This document shows positions 1-4,913 of a stretch of DNA of 5,035 nt, piece by piece. Under the pieces are notes generated by a model that was given only the letters and a program-made list of their open reading frames with translations, was not told the DNA's origin and ran no database searches. Both the position numbers and the translations under genes were made by a program. The stretch spans positions 1 to 5,035 of the forward strand of contig DYDN01000062.1 in assembly GCA_020717885.1 (NCBI GenBank). Reading direction: 5' to 3'. The first letter of the stretch is position 1; the number at the start of each line of letters is the position of its first letter. This stretch comes from Candidatus Forterrea sp. (GTDB taxonomy: Archaea; Iainarchaeota; Iainarchaeia; Iainarchaeales; JAAZKV01).

Positions 1-102
1 CATCCAAAGTGGAAACCACTTTGGACCAAACTGATGCAAAAAATCAGGCATCTTAGCTCGCTTGAGCAAAACTTTAACTTTCCTAACCAACTTACAATTC
101 AT
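1..102 (-). CDS. Transposase, N-terminal part (runs off the left edge)
   Basis: This is the beginning of a minus-strand gene that continues beyond the left edge. The start is the ATG complementary to 100-102, chosen because a strong Shine-Dalgarno sequence GAGGTG (complement of 111-116) lies 8 nt upstream and an in-frame stop occurs just beyond (complement of 115-117). The 34 visible residues begin MNCKLVRKVKVLLKRAKMP and continue DFLHQFGPKWFPLW. A basic helix followed by a 'P-x-FLHxxGPK-x-F' segment resembles the N-termini of archaeal DDE transposases of the IS4/IS5 kind, which is recognition by eye and not a search result. A probable terminal inverted repeat at 189-205 supports a mobile-element origin. 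The family cannot be fixed without the catalytic domain. A downstream in-frame ATG (complement of 49-51) has no comparable ribosome binding site. Confidence 0.6.
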   Translation of the reverse strand, partial: MNCKLVRKVKVLLKRAKMPDFLHQFGPKWFPLWM

Positions 103-131
103 CAGGAAACCACCTCAATTGGTTCTCCAAA

Positions 132-171
132 CCCCAATAACCTAAACACTATTGGGGCATAAAAAAGCCCC
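132..171 (-). promoter_or_regulatory. Transposase leader with two mutually exclusive hairpins
   Basis: Upstream of the transposase start are two overlapping inverted repeats. CCCCAATA (132-139) pairs perfectly with TATTGGGG (150-157) around a 10-nt loop. GGGGC (154-158) can instead pair with GCCCC (167-171) around an 8-nt loop. The middle G-run is shared, so only one hairpin can form at a time. Such leaders are known in insertion sequences as guards against transcription entering from outside. That function is inferred here, and no dedicated terminator T-run is visible. Confidence 0.4.
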
Positions 172-188
172 TTTACAAACAAAAACAC

Positions 189-205
189 GGACTTTCAACA
201 AAGCC
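189..205 (-). repeat. Probable IS terminal inverted repeat (left copy)
   Basis: Read on the minus strand, 205 down to 189 is GGCTTTGTTGAAAGTCC. It aligns with GGCGGTGTAGAAATCC at 4936-4951, sharing GGC, TGT, GAAA and TCC (13 matches, one gap base). The orientation relative to the two transposase fragments is correct for the two opposite ends of one IS type: one end lies upstream of a transposase start and the other lies at a transposase stop. Confidence 0.5.
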
Positions 206-221
206 CCCCAGAGGCATACTC

Positions 222-229
222 TAATAAAA
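222..229 (+). promoter_or_regulatory. Weak TATA-like element before the 253 gene
   Basis: TAATAAAA is centred about 27 bp upstream of the ATG at 253, the spacing expected for a leaderless archaeal transcript. The match to the TTTATATA-type consensus is poor, and the whole 220-245 stretch is AT-rich, so it could be accidental. There is no clear Shine-Dalgarno sequence before the ATG. Confidence 0.3.
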
Positions 230-252
230 TTGTATTAAATAAGCAAGAGTTT

Positions 253-1473
253 ATGCCTAGGCAAGAACGAAAATATTCGCTGGAGATTACTCTAAATAAC
301 ACAATTGAATATTACATTGGGCAGCTAGAGAAACAACGAAACGAATTTTTGTTGTTTGGGGCGCAAGATAAAGTAGTTGCAATTGAAGAAATTCTCTCCC
401 TTGGTCAAGAAAATAATCCTGTTTCATTAAAAAAACTCTCTGAATCAAATGAGGTAATACTTGCCCTATTGCGAAAACAGGACGAAGAGAAAAAAAGCAT
501 TGAAGCGATGAGACAGGGACTACTTTTAAAAATTGATGAAGCAAAATCAAACATAACCCAACTTGAAGGCACTGGCCTAAGTGCTCAGGCACAAAAACTT
601 AACGCTGTACTGTCAAAAGCACTTGAAGAAAACAACCTTGAAACTTTTGCAGGGGTATCAAAGGCGTATAAGGAAATTATTTCTGTTTCTTTTAGTGCAA
701 GTGAAGCTGTGAACACTGAAGCAAAAACACTATTCAATGATGCAAAAAAACTTTACTCTACACACCCCGCCGAATTTGGGCCGCTTTTTGAGCAGTTCTC
801 CGCATTTAGCAATGCATTTGAATTGAACAAGAGCACTAGTCCGGAAGAATCACAAAAAAACTTTCTTTTGATGAAAGAAACTTACTCAAAAATGGGTTTT
901 CTCAAGGAATCTTTGGATAAAAACACACTAGTAAACGCAAAACTATTAACAAAAGAGGTTGAAACTCTTGGGTTAAGTACAAACTCTTTATTGGATTTTC
1001 TTGAGGGAGAATTATTCTCTCCAGAAAAAAATATTGTAGACATAAAATTTGTGCCGCCAATTACTGAATCGCGGCTTAAAACGCTGAGGTTAAATATTTC
1101 TGAAATATTAAACTCGGATCAAAGTGATTTGGAGAAGAAAAACAAGCTCACAAAAATAAAGAACGAACTTTCAAACGCCTATGAATTCTTAAGAAGAGAG
1201 GCGGTGAGAAACTTTAACAACGCGATTGATTCTGGTGCCCAAAAAAATGTGCTTGCTTCTGCCAAGCAGGCAATTGATGAAAATAAGTTTGTTTCTGCAC
1301 TATTCCTTCTTTCAAATACTAATTCGGGTTTTATTGGGGGTTTTGACTATATCGGATTAATTCCAATCGGGATAATTCTTGTTGTGGCTTTTGTTTTAAG
1401 ACAAAAATTTGCAAAGAAAGAGAAAACCCAGGAGAGCGCAAGAAAATTAATTCTTGAGGAGTGGAAAGACTAA
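253..1473 (+). CDS. Coiled-coil protein with C-terminal membrane anchor, possibly N-terminally truncated
   Basis: I do not recognise a family. The 406-residue product is mostly charged and helical: heptad-like Leu/Ile spacing with many Lys and Glu suggests coiled coil over about residues 15-145 and 205-350. One hydrophobic membrane segment lies at about 362-383, followed by a basic tail (RQKFAKKEK). There are no cysteines. Sequons at N15, N100, N192 and N281 and the basic tail suggest that the large N-terminal part is outside and the tail in the cytoplasm. That topology would need a signal peptide, and none is visible at this ATG. The frame is open upstream for 30 codons (163-252), without ATG, GTG or TTG, into the insertion-sequence end at about 205. 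The gene may therefore have lost its true start to the insertion. Alternatively it is intact, leaderless and expressed from the weak TATA at 222-229. Its end converges with the next gene, with three bases between stop codons. Confidence 0.75.
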   Translation: MPRQERKYSLEITLNNTIEYYIGQLEKQRNEFLLFGAQDKVVAIEEILSLGQENNPVSLKKLSESNEVILALLRKQDEEKKSIEAMRQGLLLKIDEAKSNITQLEGTGLSAQAQKLNAVLSKALEENNLETFAGVSKAYKEIISVSFSASEAVNTEAKTLFNDAKKLYSTHPAEFGPLFEQFSAFSNAFELNKSTSPEESQKNFLLMKETYSKMGFLKESLDKNTLVNAKLLTKEVETLGLSTNSLLDFLEGELFSPEKNIVDIKFVPPITESRLKTLRLNISEILNSDQSDLEKKNKLTKIKNELSNAYEFLRREAVRNFNNAIDSGAQKNVLASAKQAIDENKFVSALFLLSNTNSGFIGGFDYIGLIPIGIILVVAFVLRQKFAKKEKTQESARKLILEEWKD

Positions 1474-1482
1474 GAATTAATT
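1445..1482. terminator. Palindrome shared by two convergent genes, probable bidirectional terminator
   Basis: AATTAATTCTT (1445-1455) and AAGAATTAATT (1472-1482) form a perfect 11-bp inverted repeat with a 16-nt spacer. It covers the last codons and stop of the plus gene and the stop and last codon of the minus gene. On the plus strand it is followed by ACTTTTTA, and on the minus strand by TTTCTTG. T-rich tracts after gene ends are the usual archaeal termination signal. The hairpin contribution is inferred, since archaeal RNA polymerase mainly needs the T-run. Confidence 0.5.
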
Positions 1483-2646
1483 ACTTTTTATAAAATATAT
1501 CCAGGCAAATATTGCGAGACCCACAAGCACTCCAAGTATTGCAAATATTATCTCAAATGAGATTCCATTTTGTTTTGCTTCGAGATTAATTGGATTGGAT
1601 GTGTAAATATCATTTACATCAACAATTGATGCTGAAAATTCATATGTTCCTGCTGCAAGCTGGGATTTAGCGTTAAATGTTACTTCTCTTTCTCCCCCTG
1701 CTGAAACTGTAAAATCCATTACGGGCCCTTCAAGAGCAGTTTGAGGAGATAAAATAACTTTTCCGGAGAATTCGCTTGCAGTATTATTTTTAATCAGAGC
1801 TTTCAGCACAAATGGCTGCTGGTCACTTATTGAAACAAGCGACAATTCAAGCGGTTCTTGTTTTTGTACTCTCATAAAAGGATGATTACTCAAAATAACT
1901 TGGCTTTCTCCAAAAATATTTGTGAAAAACATTGCGGCGGAGGGAAGATTATATGTGCTTACAATGCTTGGCTTAACATAATAATCAAATTGTTTTGTCT
2001 CGCCGGCTTTAATAAAAGCATATGCGCTGCTTTCCCCGTCAACAATATCAAAGCTTGTAATACTTACTTTTGCCCTTGTATCGGGGTGAATGAATTGTAT
2101 GTAAATATTTGCATCTGTTGTTCCATTGTTTGAAATTATTGTGCTTAATTTTGCTCTTTCACCTAAATGTATTAGCCCTGGGGCCAAGTTTTGAATTAAG
2201 AGTATTGGGGTGTCGTAAATCCCAATTGTTGAGGTTGGTTTAACATTAATTCCTTTTGTTTCTCCCCCAAGCTCAGTACAAATTGTTAGTTTTGTTTCGC
2301 TTGTTTTTACTTCGGGCAAAAATATTCTTCCAAAGCAATTACCTTTGCAAACAAAATCTTCCGTCCAAAGCATTTTTGCTTCAGCCCCATTAATTGAAAC
2401 TGCCACAAAGGTATTGTCAACTTTTGGGTTAGTAAATGAGGCTTCTATTGAAAGTATTCCTGCCCCCATTTCAGCCTTAGCCGAATCGGGAAGATTGATT
2501 ATAATATTTTGGCATTTTTGCGCAGGGGAACCAATCAAATTAACCTCGGAGAAACCATAACTTGATAGTGGCGCTTCGTATGCGACTGCCGTTTGCAGAA
2601 CAAACAAAAATACTGCAAACACTACTAAAAGCCTTAAATAACGCAT
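1477..2646 (-). CDS. Secreted Ig-like (CARDB/NEW3-type) surface protein with C-terminal membrane anchor
   Basis: This is a 389-residue exported protein with no assigned activity. Numbered from the chosen ATG, it has a signal peptide at about 1-23 (MRYLRLL, hydrophobic core, then TAVA before YEAP). Next comes a domain with four cysteines, C45, C100, C104 and C123, likely paired as disulfides. Two beta-sandwich-like repeats follow at about 147-262 and 264-357, with wording typical of CARDB or NEW3-like archaeal adhesion or S-layer-associated modules (for example 'GERAKLSTIISNNGTTDA'). A single membrane helix lies at about 365-386, with a very short IKSN tail. Sequons at N174 and N287 suit glycosylation outside the cell. 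A GTG nine bases upstream (complement of 2653-2655) would add MKE. I prefer the ATG because AGTGA lies just before it and because its signal peptide is cleaner. The AK6-like kinase lies about 70 bp upstream on the same strand, so co-transcription is possible. The function could be adhesion, cell wall or sensing. Confidence 0.85.
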   Translation of the reverse strand: MRYLRLLVVFAVFLFVLQTAVAYEAPLSSYGFSEVNLIGSPAQKCQNIIINLPDSAKAEMGAGILSIEASFTNPKVDNTFVAVSINGAEAKMLWTEDFVCKGNCFGRIFLPEVKTSETKLTICTELGGETKGINVKPTSTIGIYDTPILLIQNLAPGLIHLGERAKLSTIISNNGTTDANIYIQFIHPDTRAKVSITSFDIVDGESSAYAFIKAGETKQFDYYVKPSIVSTYNLPSAAMFFTNIFGESQVILSNHPFMRVQKQEPLELSLVSISDQQPFVLKALIKNNTASEFSGKVILSPQTALEGPVMDFTVSAGGEREVTFNAKSQLAAGTYEFSASIVDVNDIYTSNPINLEAKQNGISFEIIFAILGVLVGLAIFAWIYFIKSN

Positions 2647-2673
2647 TTCTTTCACTTCAGCATCGGGATTGTG

Positions 2674-2683
2674 TTAAAATAAG
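2674..2683 (-). promoter_or_regulatory. Possible TATA element for the surface protein gene
   Basis: On the minus strand, CTTATTTTAA is centred about 26 bp upstream of position 2652. This would start transcription a few bases before the ATG at 2646, around the alternative GTG. The match is moderate and the region is AT-rich. No minus-strand T-run separates this gene from the kinase, so readthrough from the kinase is equally possible. Confidence 0.3.
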
Positions 2684-2716
2684 TTTTAAAACCTGTTTTT
2701 TCGCTTTTTGAGCATT

Positions 2717-3193
2717 TTAGTTGCTTAACTTTACAAGTGTTTGAGCAAAGGTTAACCTTGGCGAAGGCATTGACTTAACAACAATAACTTTTTCTTTTGA
2801 ATAATTACGTTCGGCATGCTTTTTGCAGTACTCGATTCCCTCACAGAATACATTATCCATTATTTTTACTGCGTGATAGTTCCTTTGTTCAAGCCGCAAC
2901 TCAAGTTCTTCTGGATTTATTGTGAGAACAATTATTTTGTCAACTGCTAGTTTTGCTTCACAGAGCACATGCCCCTCAAAAAGTATATTATCGTTTTTTT
3001 TCAGAAATGTGTTTGCTTTTTTCTCAAATTCTTTAATTGGAATCTCAAGTTCGTTCTCTTCATTAAACGAGCCTAATTTGTTTTGTATTGCAAAGTCTTT
3101 TTCATTAATTACCCTTAGCCCGAACTTTTCGCCAAGTAGTTTTGAAAGGGTTGATTTCCCACACCCAGGGGTGCCTGTTATTGCTAGACGCAT
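2717..3193 (-). CDS. AK6/Fap7-like adenylate kinase (NMP kinase, ribosome assembly factor)
   Basis: This cytoplasmic P-loop kinase of 158 residues opens MRLAITGTPGCGKSTLSKLL. The Walker A motif GTPGCGKST is at 7-15, directly after the first beta strand, as in the AK6/Fap7 family. An 'ILFEGHVL' segment at 70-77 matches the Walker B region of archaeal members. 'NPEELELRLEQRNY' at 93-106, with R100 and R104, followed by 'KIMDNVFCEGIEY' at 110-122, matches the LID and helix region. Family knowledge: these enzymes phosphorylate AMP or dAMP with weak ATPase activity, and Fap7 binds ribosomal protein uS11 during small-subunit assembly. At 158 residues it is somewhat short for the family. The start is the only reasonable ATG, immediately before the P-loop strand, without a Shine-Dalgarno sequence, so probably leaderless. 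A T-rich tract at 3219-3232 precedes it and could serve both as promoter and as the end of the upstream candidate RNA. The surface protein gene follows about 70 bp downstream. Confidence 0.85.
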   Translation of the reverse strand: MRLAITGTPGCGKSTLSKLLGEKFGLRVINEKDFAIQNKLGSFNEENELEIPIKEFEKKANTFLKKNDNILFEGHVLCEAKLAVDKIIVLTINPEELELRLEQRNYHAVKIMDNVFCEGIEYCKKHAERNYSKEKVIVVKSMPSPRLTFAQTLVKLSN

Positions 3194-3218
3194 AAAGTAT
3201 ATCTAATCAAAAGAATTA

Positions 3219-3367
3219 AAAAAAGAAAAAATGGGTTTAATTACTGTCGAAAGTTTTTTGCAAACGCCGCATTCTCGTTTGAGAGGCATTTGCCTTTCGA
3301 GCAGAGCGTTTTGTATAGCAACGCACTCTTTTCTGGGCAAGAAAACTCGCTAGGCATAAAAGACATC
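3219..3367 (-). ncRNA. Candidate structured non-coding RNA (three hairpins, TATA, T-rich end)
   Basis: This GC-richer block, between AT-rich flanks and without a convincing gene, looks like an RNA gene on the minus strand. A TATA box at 3390-3397 predicts a start near 3366. Hairpins follow in order: TTTTCT/AGAAAA (3330-3346); an 8-bp stem with a 2-nt bulge (3304-3311 with 3321-3330); and, two bases later, a long hairpin at 3248-3301. The last has a basal TCGAAAG/CTTTCGA stem, a run of six A on one side, a 9-bp stem (3261-3269 with 3286-3294) and a TCTC/GAGA cap. On the minus strand the 9-bp stem is continuous through a U-G wobble; on the plus strand the same position is a C-A mismatch, which points to the minus strand. 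A T6-C-T7 tract (3232-3219) ends it. I do not recognise the class; RNase P, SRP, 5S and C/D box motifs are not seen. Confidence 0.4.
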
Positions 3368-3389
3368 TGTTAGCCAATGATTTTTTGAG

Positions 3390-3397
3390 TATAAATA
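3390..3397 (-). promoter_or_regulatory. TATA box of the candidate RNA
   Basis: TATTTATA on the minus strand is preceded by GAAAAG, a purine-rich stretch suitable for the TFB-recognition element. Its centre is about 27 bp from 3366, the same spacing as at the leaderless exonuclease gene in this window. The reverse strand reads GTATAAATAC, so the element could also fire rightward. No supportable gene starts about 27 bp to its right. Confidence 0.45.
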
Positions 3398-3455
3398 CTT
3401 TTCTTGCGCGAACAAAAACTTGGACGTGATGAAGTTTTTATGAAATTTAGTATAG

Positions 3456-3490
3456 TTGCTTAGTGAAAACAGGCTTGTTTTTGCTTAGTG
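3456..3490 (+). repeat. 10-bp direct repeat flanking a small hairpin
   Basis: TTGCTTAGTG occurs at 3456-3465 and again at 3481-3490. Between them, AAAACA (3466-3471) pairs with TGTTTT (3476-3481) around a GGCT loop. The second repeat copy contains the stop codon of the exonuclease gene. The hairpin lies just downstream of that stop and could act as its 3' end; on the minus strand the stem is followed by CACTAAGC rather than a T-run, so termination is uncertain. Confidence 0.5.
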
Positions 3491-4096
3491 TAAAAATGTT
3501 TGTAAAAGGCTCTGATACAACAGCTCAAAAGTAAACTCTTCAGTGCAGTATTTTCTTATTTTATCAAAATTCTTTTCTGAGTAAAATTTAGAGACATCTT
3601 TTCCGCTGGCTTCTTTTATTGGAATTTCATAATATGAATTAATTGTTTTTTGTGAGATTGTTCTAAAGTCTTCATCTCGTTTTGTTGCTTTTGATACAGC
3701 CATCCCAAGCTGCGCAAGGTCAATGTGGCGGGGTTCTGAAAATAATACGCTGAAAAGTTCTTTTTCAGATGCAATTTTGTGCTTATTCATTCTTGCGAAC
3801 AAATAATTCAAATCATACGCTAGGTGATTGAACCCAACTATCTTCAAAAAATCATCTTTTTTCAAAATTCCTTTAAGTAAATCAAAAAATTCTCCCAGCA
3901 TTTTCTTTTCTGACCCAATTTCCCACTCAAACAAAAATGTGGGGGGTTTTACGTGTTCTGCTTTGGGCGCAGAAGAAGAAAGATAGTGATTATACGCGAT
4001 TACAATTACTTTGCTTTTCTCATGAAATGGGTTTAACCCGGAATTCTCGTCCTCTGGATCAACAAAGGATTCTATATCCAAAAACAAAAAGCCCAT
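3485..4096 (-). CDS. DEDD-type 3'-5' exonuclease related to the proofreading domain of family B polymerase
   Basis: This 203-residue RNase H-fold nuclease is a stand-alone relative of the DNA polymerase B exonuclease domain. Exo I is FLFLDIES (D7, E9) at the very N-terminus. Exo II is 'VGFNHLAYDLNYLFAR' at 87-102, with N90 and D95 in the N-x3-Y-D pattern. 'HIDLAQLG' at 124-131 is the usual middle strand. Exo III is 'KYCTEEF' near the C-terminus: Y183-x3-E187, so the usual fourth Asp appears as Glu. It is expected to remove nucleotides from 3' ends using two metal ions, in the cytoplasm. The ATG lies directly before the Exo I strand and 26-27 bp from the TATA box at 4119-4126, so the mRNA is leaderless and the start is firm. 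It is divergent from the SSB gene across 118 bp, suggesting work in the same DNA repair or processing. The substrate (DNA or RNA) cannot be told. Confidence 0.8.
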   Translation of the reverse strand: MGFLFLDIESFVDPEDENSGLNPFHEKSKVIVIAYNHYLSSSAPKAEHVKPPTFLFEWEIGSEKKMLGEFFDLLKGILKKDDFLKIVGFNHLAYDLNYLFARMNKHKIASEKELFSVLFSEPRHIDLAQLGMAVSKATKRDEDFRTISQKTINSYYEIPIKEASGKDVSKFYSEKNFDKIRKYCTEEFTFELLYQSLLQTFLH

Positions 4097-4118
4097 ATCT
4101 TAATTATTCAGTGAAAAC

Positions 4119-4126
4119 AATATAAA
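4119..4126 (-). promoter_or_regulatory. TATA box of the exonuclease gene
   Basis: TTTATATT on the minus strand (within GCTTTATATTG) is a near-consensus archaeal TATA box. Its centre is 26-27 bp from the exonuclease ATG at 4096, placing the transcript start on the start codon. No Shine-Dalgarno sequence precedes that ATG, in agreement with leaderless translation. Confidence 0.65.
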
Positions 4127-4173
4127 GCTTCCAAACTCGCTTTAACTTGGTTTTCGTCAATAAAATAGCAGTC

Positions 4174-4181
4174 TTTTTTAA
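4174..4181 (+). promoter_or_regulatory. Probable TATA box of the SSB gene
   Basis: TTTTTTAA, centred near 4178, predicts transcription from about 4204. That gives an 11-nt leader carrying AGTGAT (4206-4211), a short GTGA-type ribosome binding site before the ATG at 4215. This promoter overlaps the alternative upstream ATG at 4182 and so argues against that start. Confidence 0.45.
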
Positions 4182-4214
4182 TTGTTTTGGATTGAAAGTT
4201 CTCTTAGTGATACT

Positions 4215-4505
4215 ATGTTGATAAAGGATTTGAAAGCAAGAACCCCATTTGACGAACTCATTGTTGAGGTTGTTACAAAAGGCGAACCAAGAGCATTTGC
4301 TAGCGCAAACGGGCAAGGAACTGTTTGTAATGCCGCAGTAAAGGACGAAAGTGGGGAAGAAGTTTCTCTAACTCTTTGGAATGATGAGTACAAGAAAGTT
4401 AATGATGGGGATAAAGTAAAAATCACTAACGGGTGGGTTTCTGATTATAAGGGAAAACTCCAAATCAGCGCCGGAAGAAAAGGAACACTTGAAGTAATTA
4501 AATAA
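4215..4505 (+). CDS. Single-stranded DNA-binding protein, archaeal OB-fold type
   Basis: This 96-residue single OB-fold protein resembles the crenarchaeal and hSSB1-like 'simple SSB' family. After MLIKDLKARTPFDEL come the first strand 'IVEVVTKGEPRAF' and the second 'GTVCNAAVKDESGEEVSLTL' (35-54). 'LTLWNDEYKKVNDGDKVKI' at 52-70 follows, then 'NGWVSDYKGKLQISAG' at 72-87. W55, W74 and Y79 sit where aromatic residues stack on DNA bases in the Sulfolobus SSB (W56, W75, F79 there). It ends at the last strand and lacks the Gly-rich acidic tail used for protein contacts in longer SSBs, so it is a minimal version. The start at 4215 is chosen over the ATG at 4182 because it matches the family N-terminus, has AGTGAT 3 bp upstream, and the earlier ATG lies in promoter sequence. 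It coats single-stranded DNA during repair or replication. The divergent neighbour is the exonuclease. Confidence 0.85.
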   Translation: MLIKDLKARTPFDELIVEVVTKGEPRAFASANGQGTVCNAAVKDESGEEVSLTLWNDEYKKVNDGDKVKITNGWVSDYKGKLQISAGRKGTLEVIK

Positions 4506-4525
4506 GCCTTAAGATAAATAGATTT

Positions 4526-4598
4526 GTTTTTAAGTTTTAAAAAAAAGCCATTGGTCAAAAGTCTAGGATTTACGCCCTACCAAAAGCAAATGCTTTTG
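4526..4598. terminator. Convergent gene junction with T-tracts and a hairpin
   Basis: After the SSB stop the plus strand has T-rich sequence (TTTTT at 4527-4531, TTTT at 4535-4538), a likely archaeal terminator for SSB. For the small minus-strand gene ending at 4622, a hairpin CAAAAGC/GCTTTTG (4581-4587 with 4592-4598, loop AAAT) is followed further on by a run of eight T on the minus strand (complement of about 4540-4547). The distance from hairpin to T-run means that the T-run is probably the working signal. Confidence 0.4.
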
Positions 4599-4621
4599 AT
4601 AGTTAGTAAAATTAGTTTAAA

Positions 4622-4837
4622 TTATTTCCTAGTTTTTCCAATTGTCTTTACTTGTTTTGGTTCTAAACCAAGTATCTCTTCAGCTGTTTTCTTCCTGTTT
4701 CTGCCGAAGTTAGCGTATTTCCTGAACTTGGTTTTTGTCCAAGCCTCAGGCTGCTTTGATCTTAGCTTTAGTTCCTGCGCAAGCAGCTCTAGGCGCAATT
4801 CTTCATCAACGCCCGCGTTTAACAATATATGACTCAT
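4622..4837 (-). CDS. Small basic protein of unknown function (71 aa)
   Basis: I do not recognise this family. The 71-residue product has an acidic-to-neutral helical N-terminus (MSHILLNAGVDEELRLELLA), then a basic middle 'RSKQPEAWTKTKFRKYANFG' and 'RNRKKTAEEIL', and a lysine-rich tail ending KTRK. It has no cysteine, signal peptide or membrane segment. High Lys and Arg content suggests nucleic-acid or ribosome binding, but that is a guess. The gene looks real: a good Shine-Dalgarno AGGTGA (complement of 4844-4849) lies 6 nt before the ATG, and a strong TATA box lies at 4911-4920. It converges on the SSB gene and its promoter lies only about 16 bp from the right insertion-sequence end at 4936, so the insertion may affect its expression. 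Confidence 0.65.
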   Translation of the reverse strand: MSHILLNAGVDEELRLELLAQELKLRSKQPEAWTKTKFRKYANFGRNRKKTAEEILGLEPKQVKTIGKTRK

Positions 4838-4894
4838 TATAGCTCACCTTTTGGTTACTTACGGAAAAATTCCCAAAAAAAATAGCTCCAATAC

Positions 4895-4913
4895 ATATCC
4901 CTGCAAAGGATAT
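4895..4913 (-). promoter_or_regulatory. Operator-like palindrome overlapping the TATA box
   Basis: ATATCC (4895-4900) and GGATAT (4908-4913) form a perfect 6-bp inverted repeat with a 7-bp spacer (centre-to-centre 13 bp). It runs into the TATA box at 4911-4920 and ends just before the predicted transcript start near 4888. A protein bound here would block TBP/TFB or polymerase, so it is a plausible repressor site for the 71-residue protein gene. A chance AT-rich palindrome is possible. Confidence 0.35.

Larger units (their letters stand above)
1..205 (-). mobile_element. Insertion sequence, transposase-start end (partial)
   Basis: This is the right-hand portion of an insertion sequence whose transposase reads leftward out of the window. 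The outer boundary is placed at 205. Read inward on the minus strand, the end begins GGCTTTGTTGAAAGTCC (complement of 189-205). This matches the end beside the second transposase gene at 4936-4951 (GGCGGTGTAGAAATCC) at 13 positions with a single one-base gap, as expected for imperfect terminal inverted repeats of the same or related elements. A run of C at 204-209 leaves the exact edge uncertain by a few bases. No target-site duplication can be tested because the other end is outside the window. Confidence 0.5.

Noticed and set aside
3..25. Perfect 10-bp inverted repeat with a 3-nt loop (CCAAAGTGG/CCACTTTGG).
   Set aside because: It lies inside the transposase reading frame, encoding part of GPKWFPLW, and a regulatory role cannot be separated from coding.
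3246..3301. H/ACA guide RNA: the 3248-3301 hairpin is followed on the minus strand directly by ACA.
   Set aside because: The internal loop has bases on one side only, so there is no two-sided guide pocket, and no K-turn with tandem G-A pairs is visible in the upper part.
3231..3353. Plus-strand 40-codon frame starting with ATG at 3231.
   Set aside because: There is no ribosome binding site, no recognisable protein, and it lies opposite the stronger minus-strand signals; the length is expected by chance.
3425..3470. C/D box RNA on the plus strand, starting with GTGATGA near a possible start site.
   Set aside because: No CTGA D box or C'/D' pair follows at a suitable distance.
4182..4214. Longer SSB start at the ATG at 4182.
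   Set aside because: The added residues do not look like the family, the ATG overlaps the probable TATA box, and the ATG at 4215 has a ribosome binding site.
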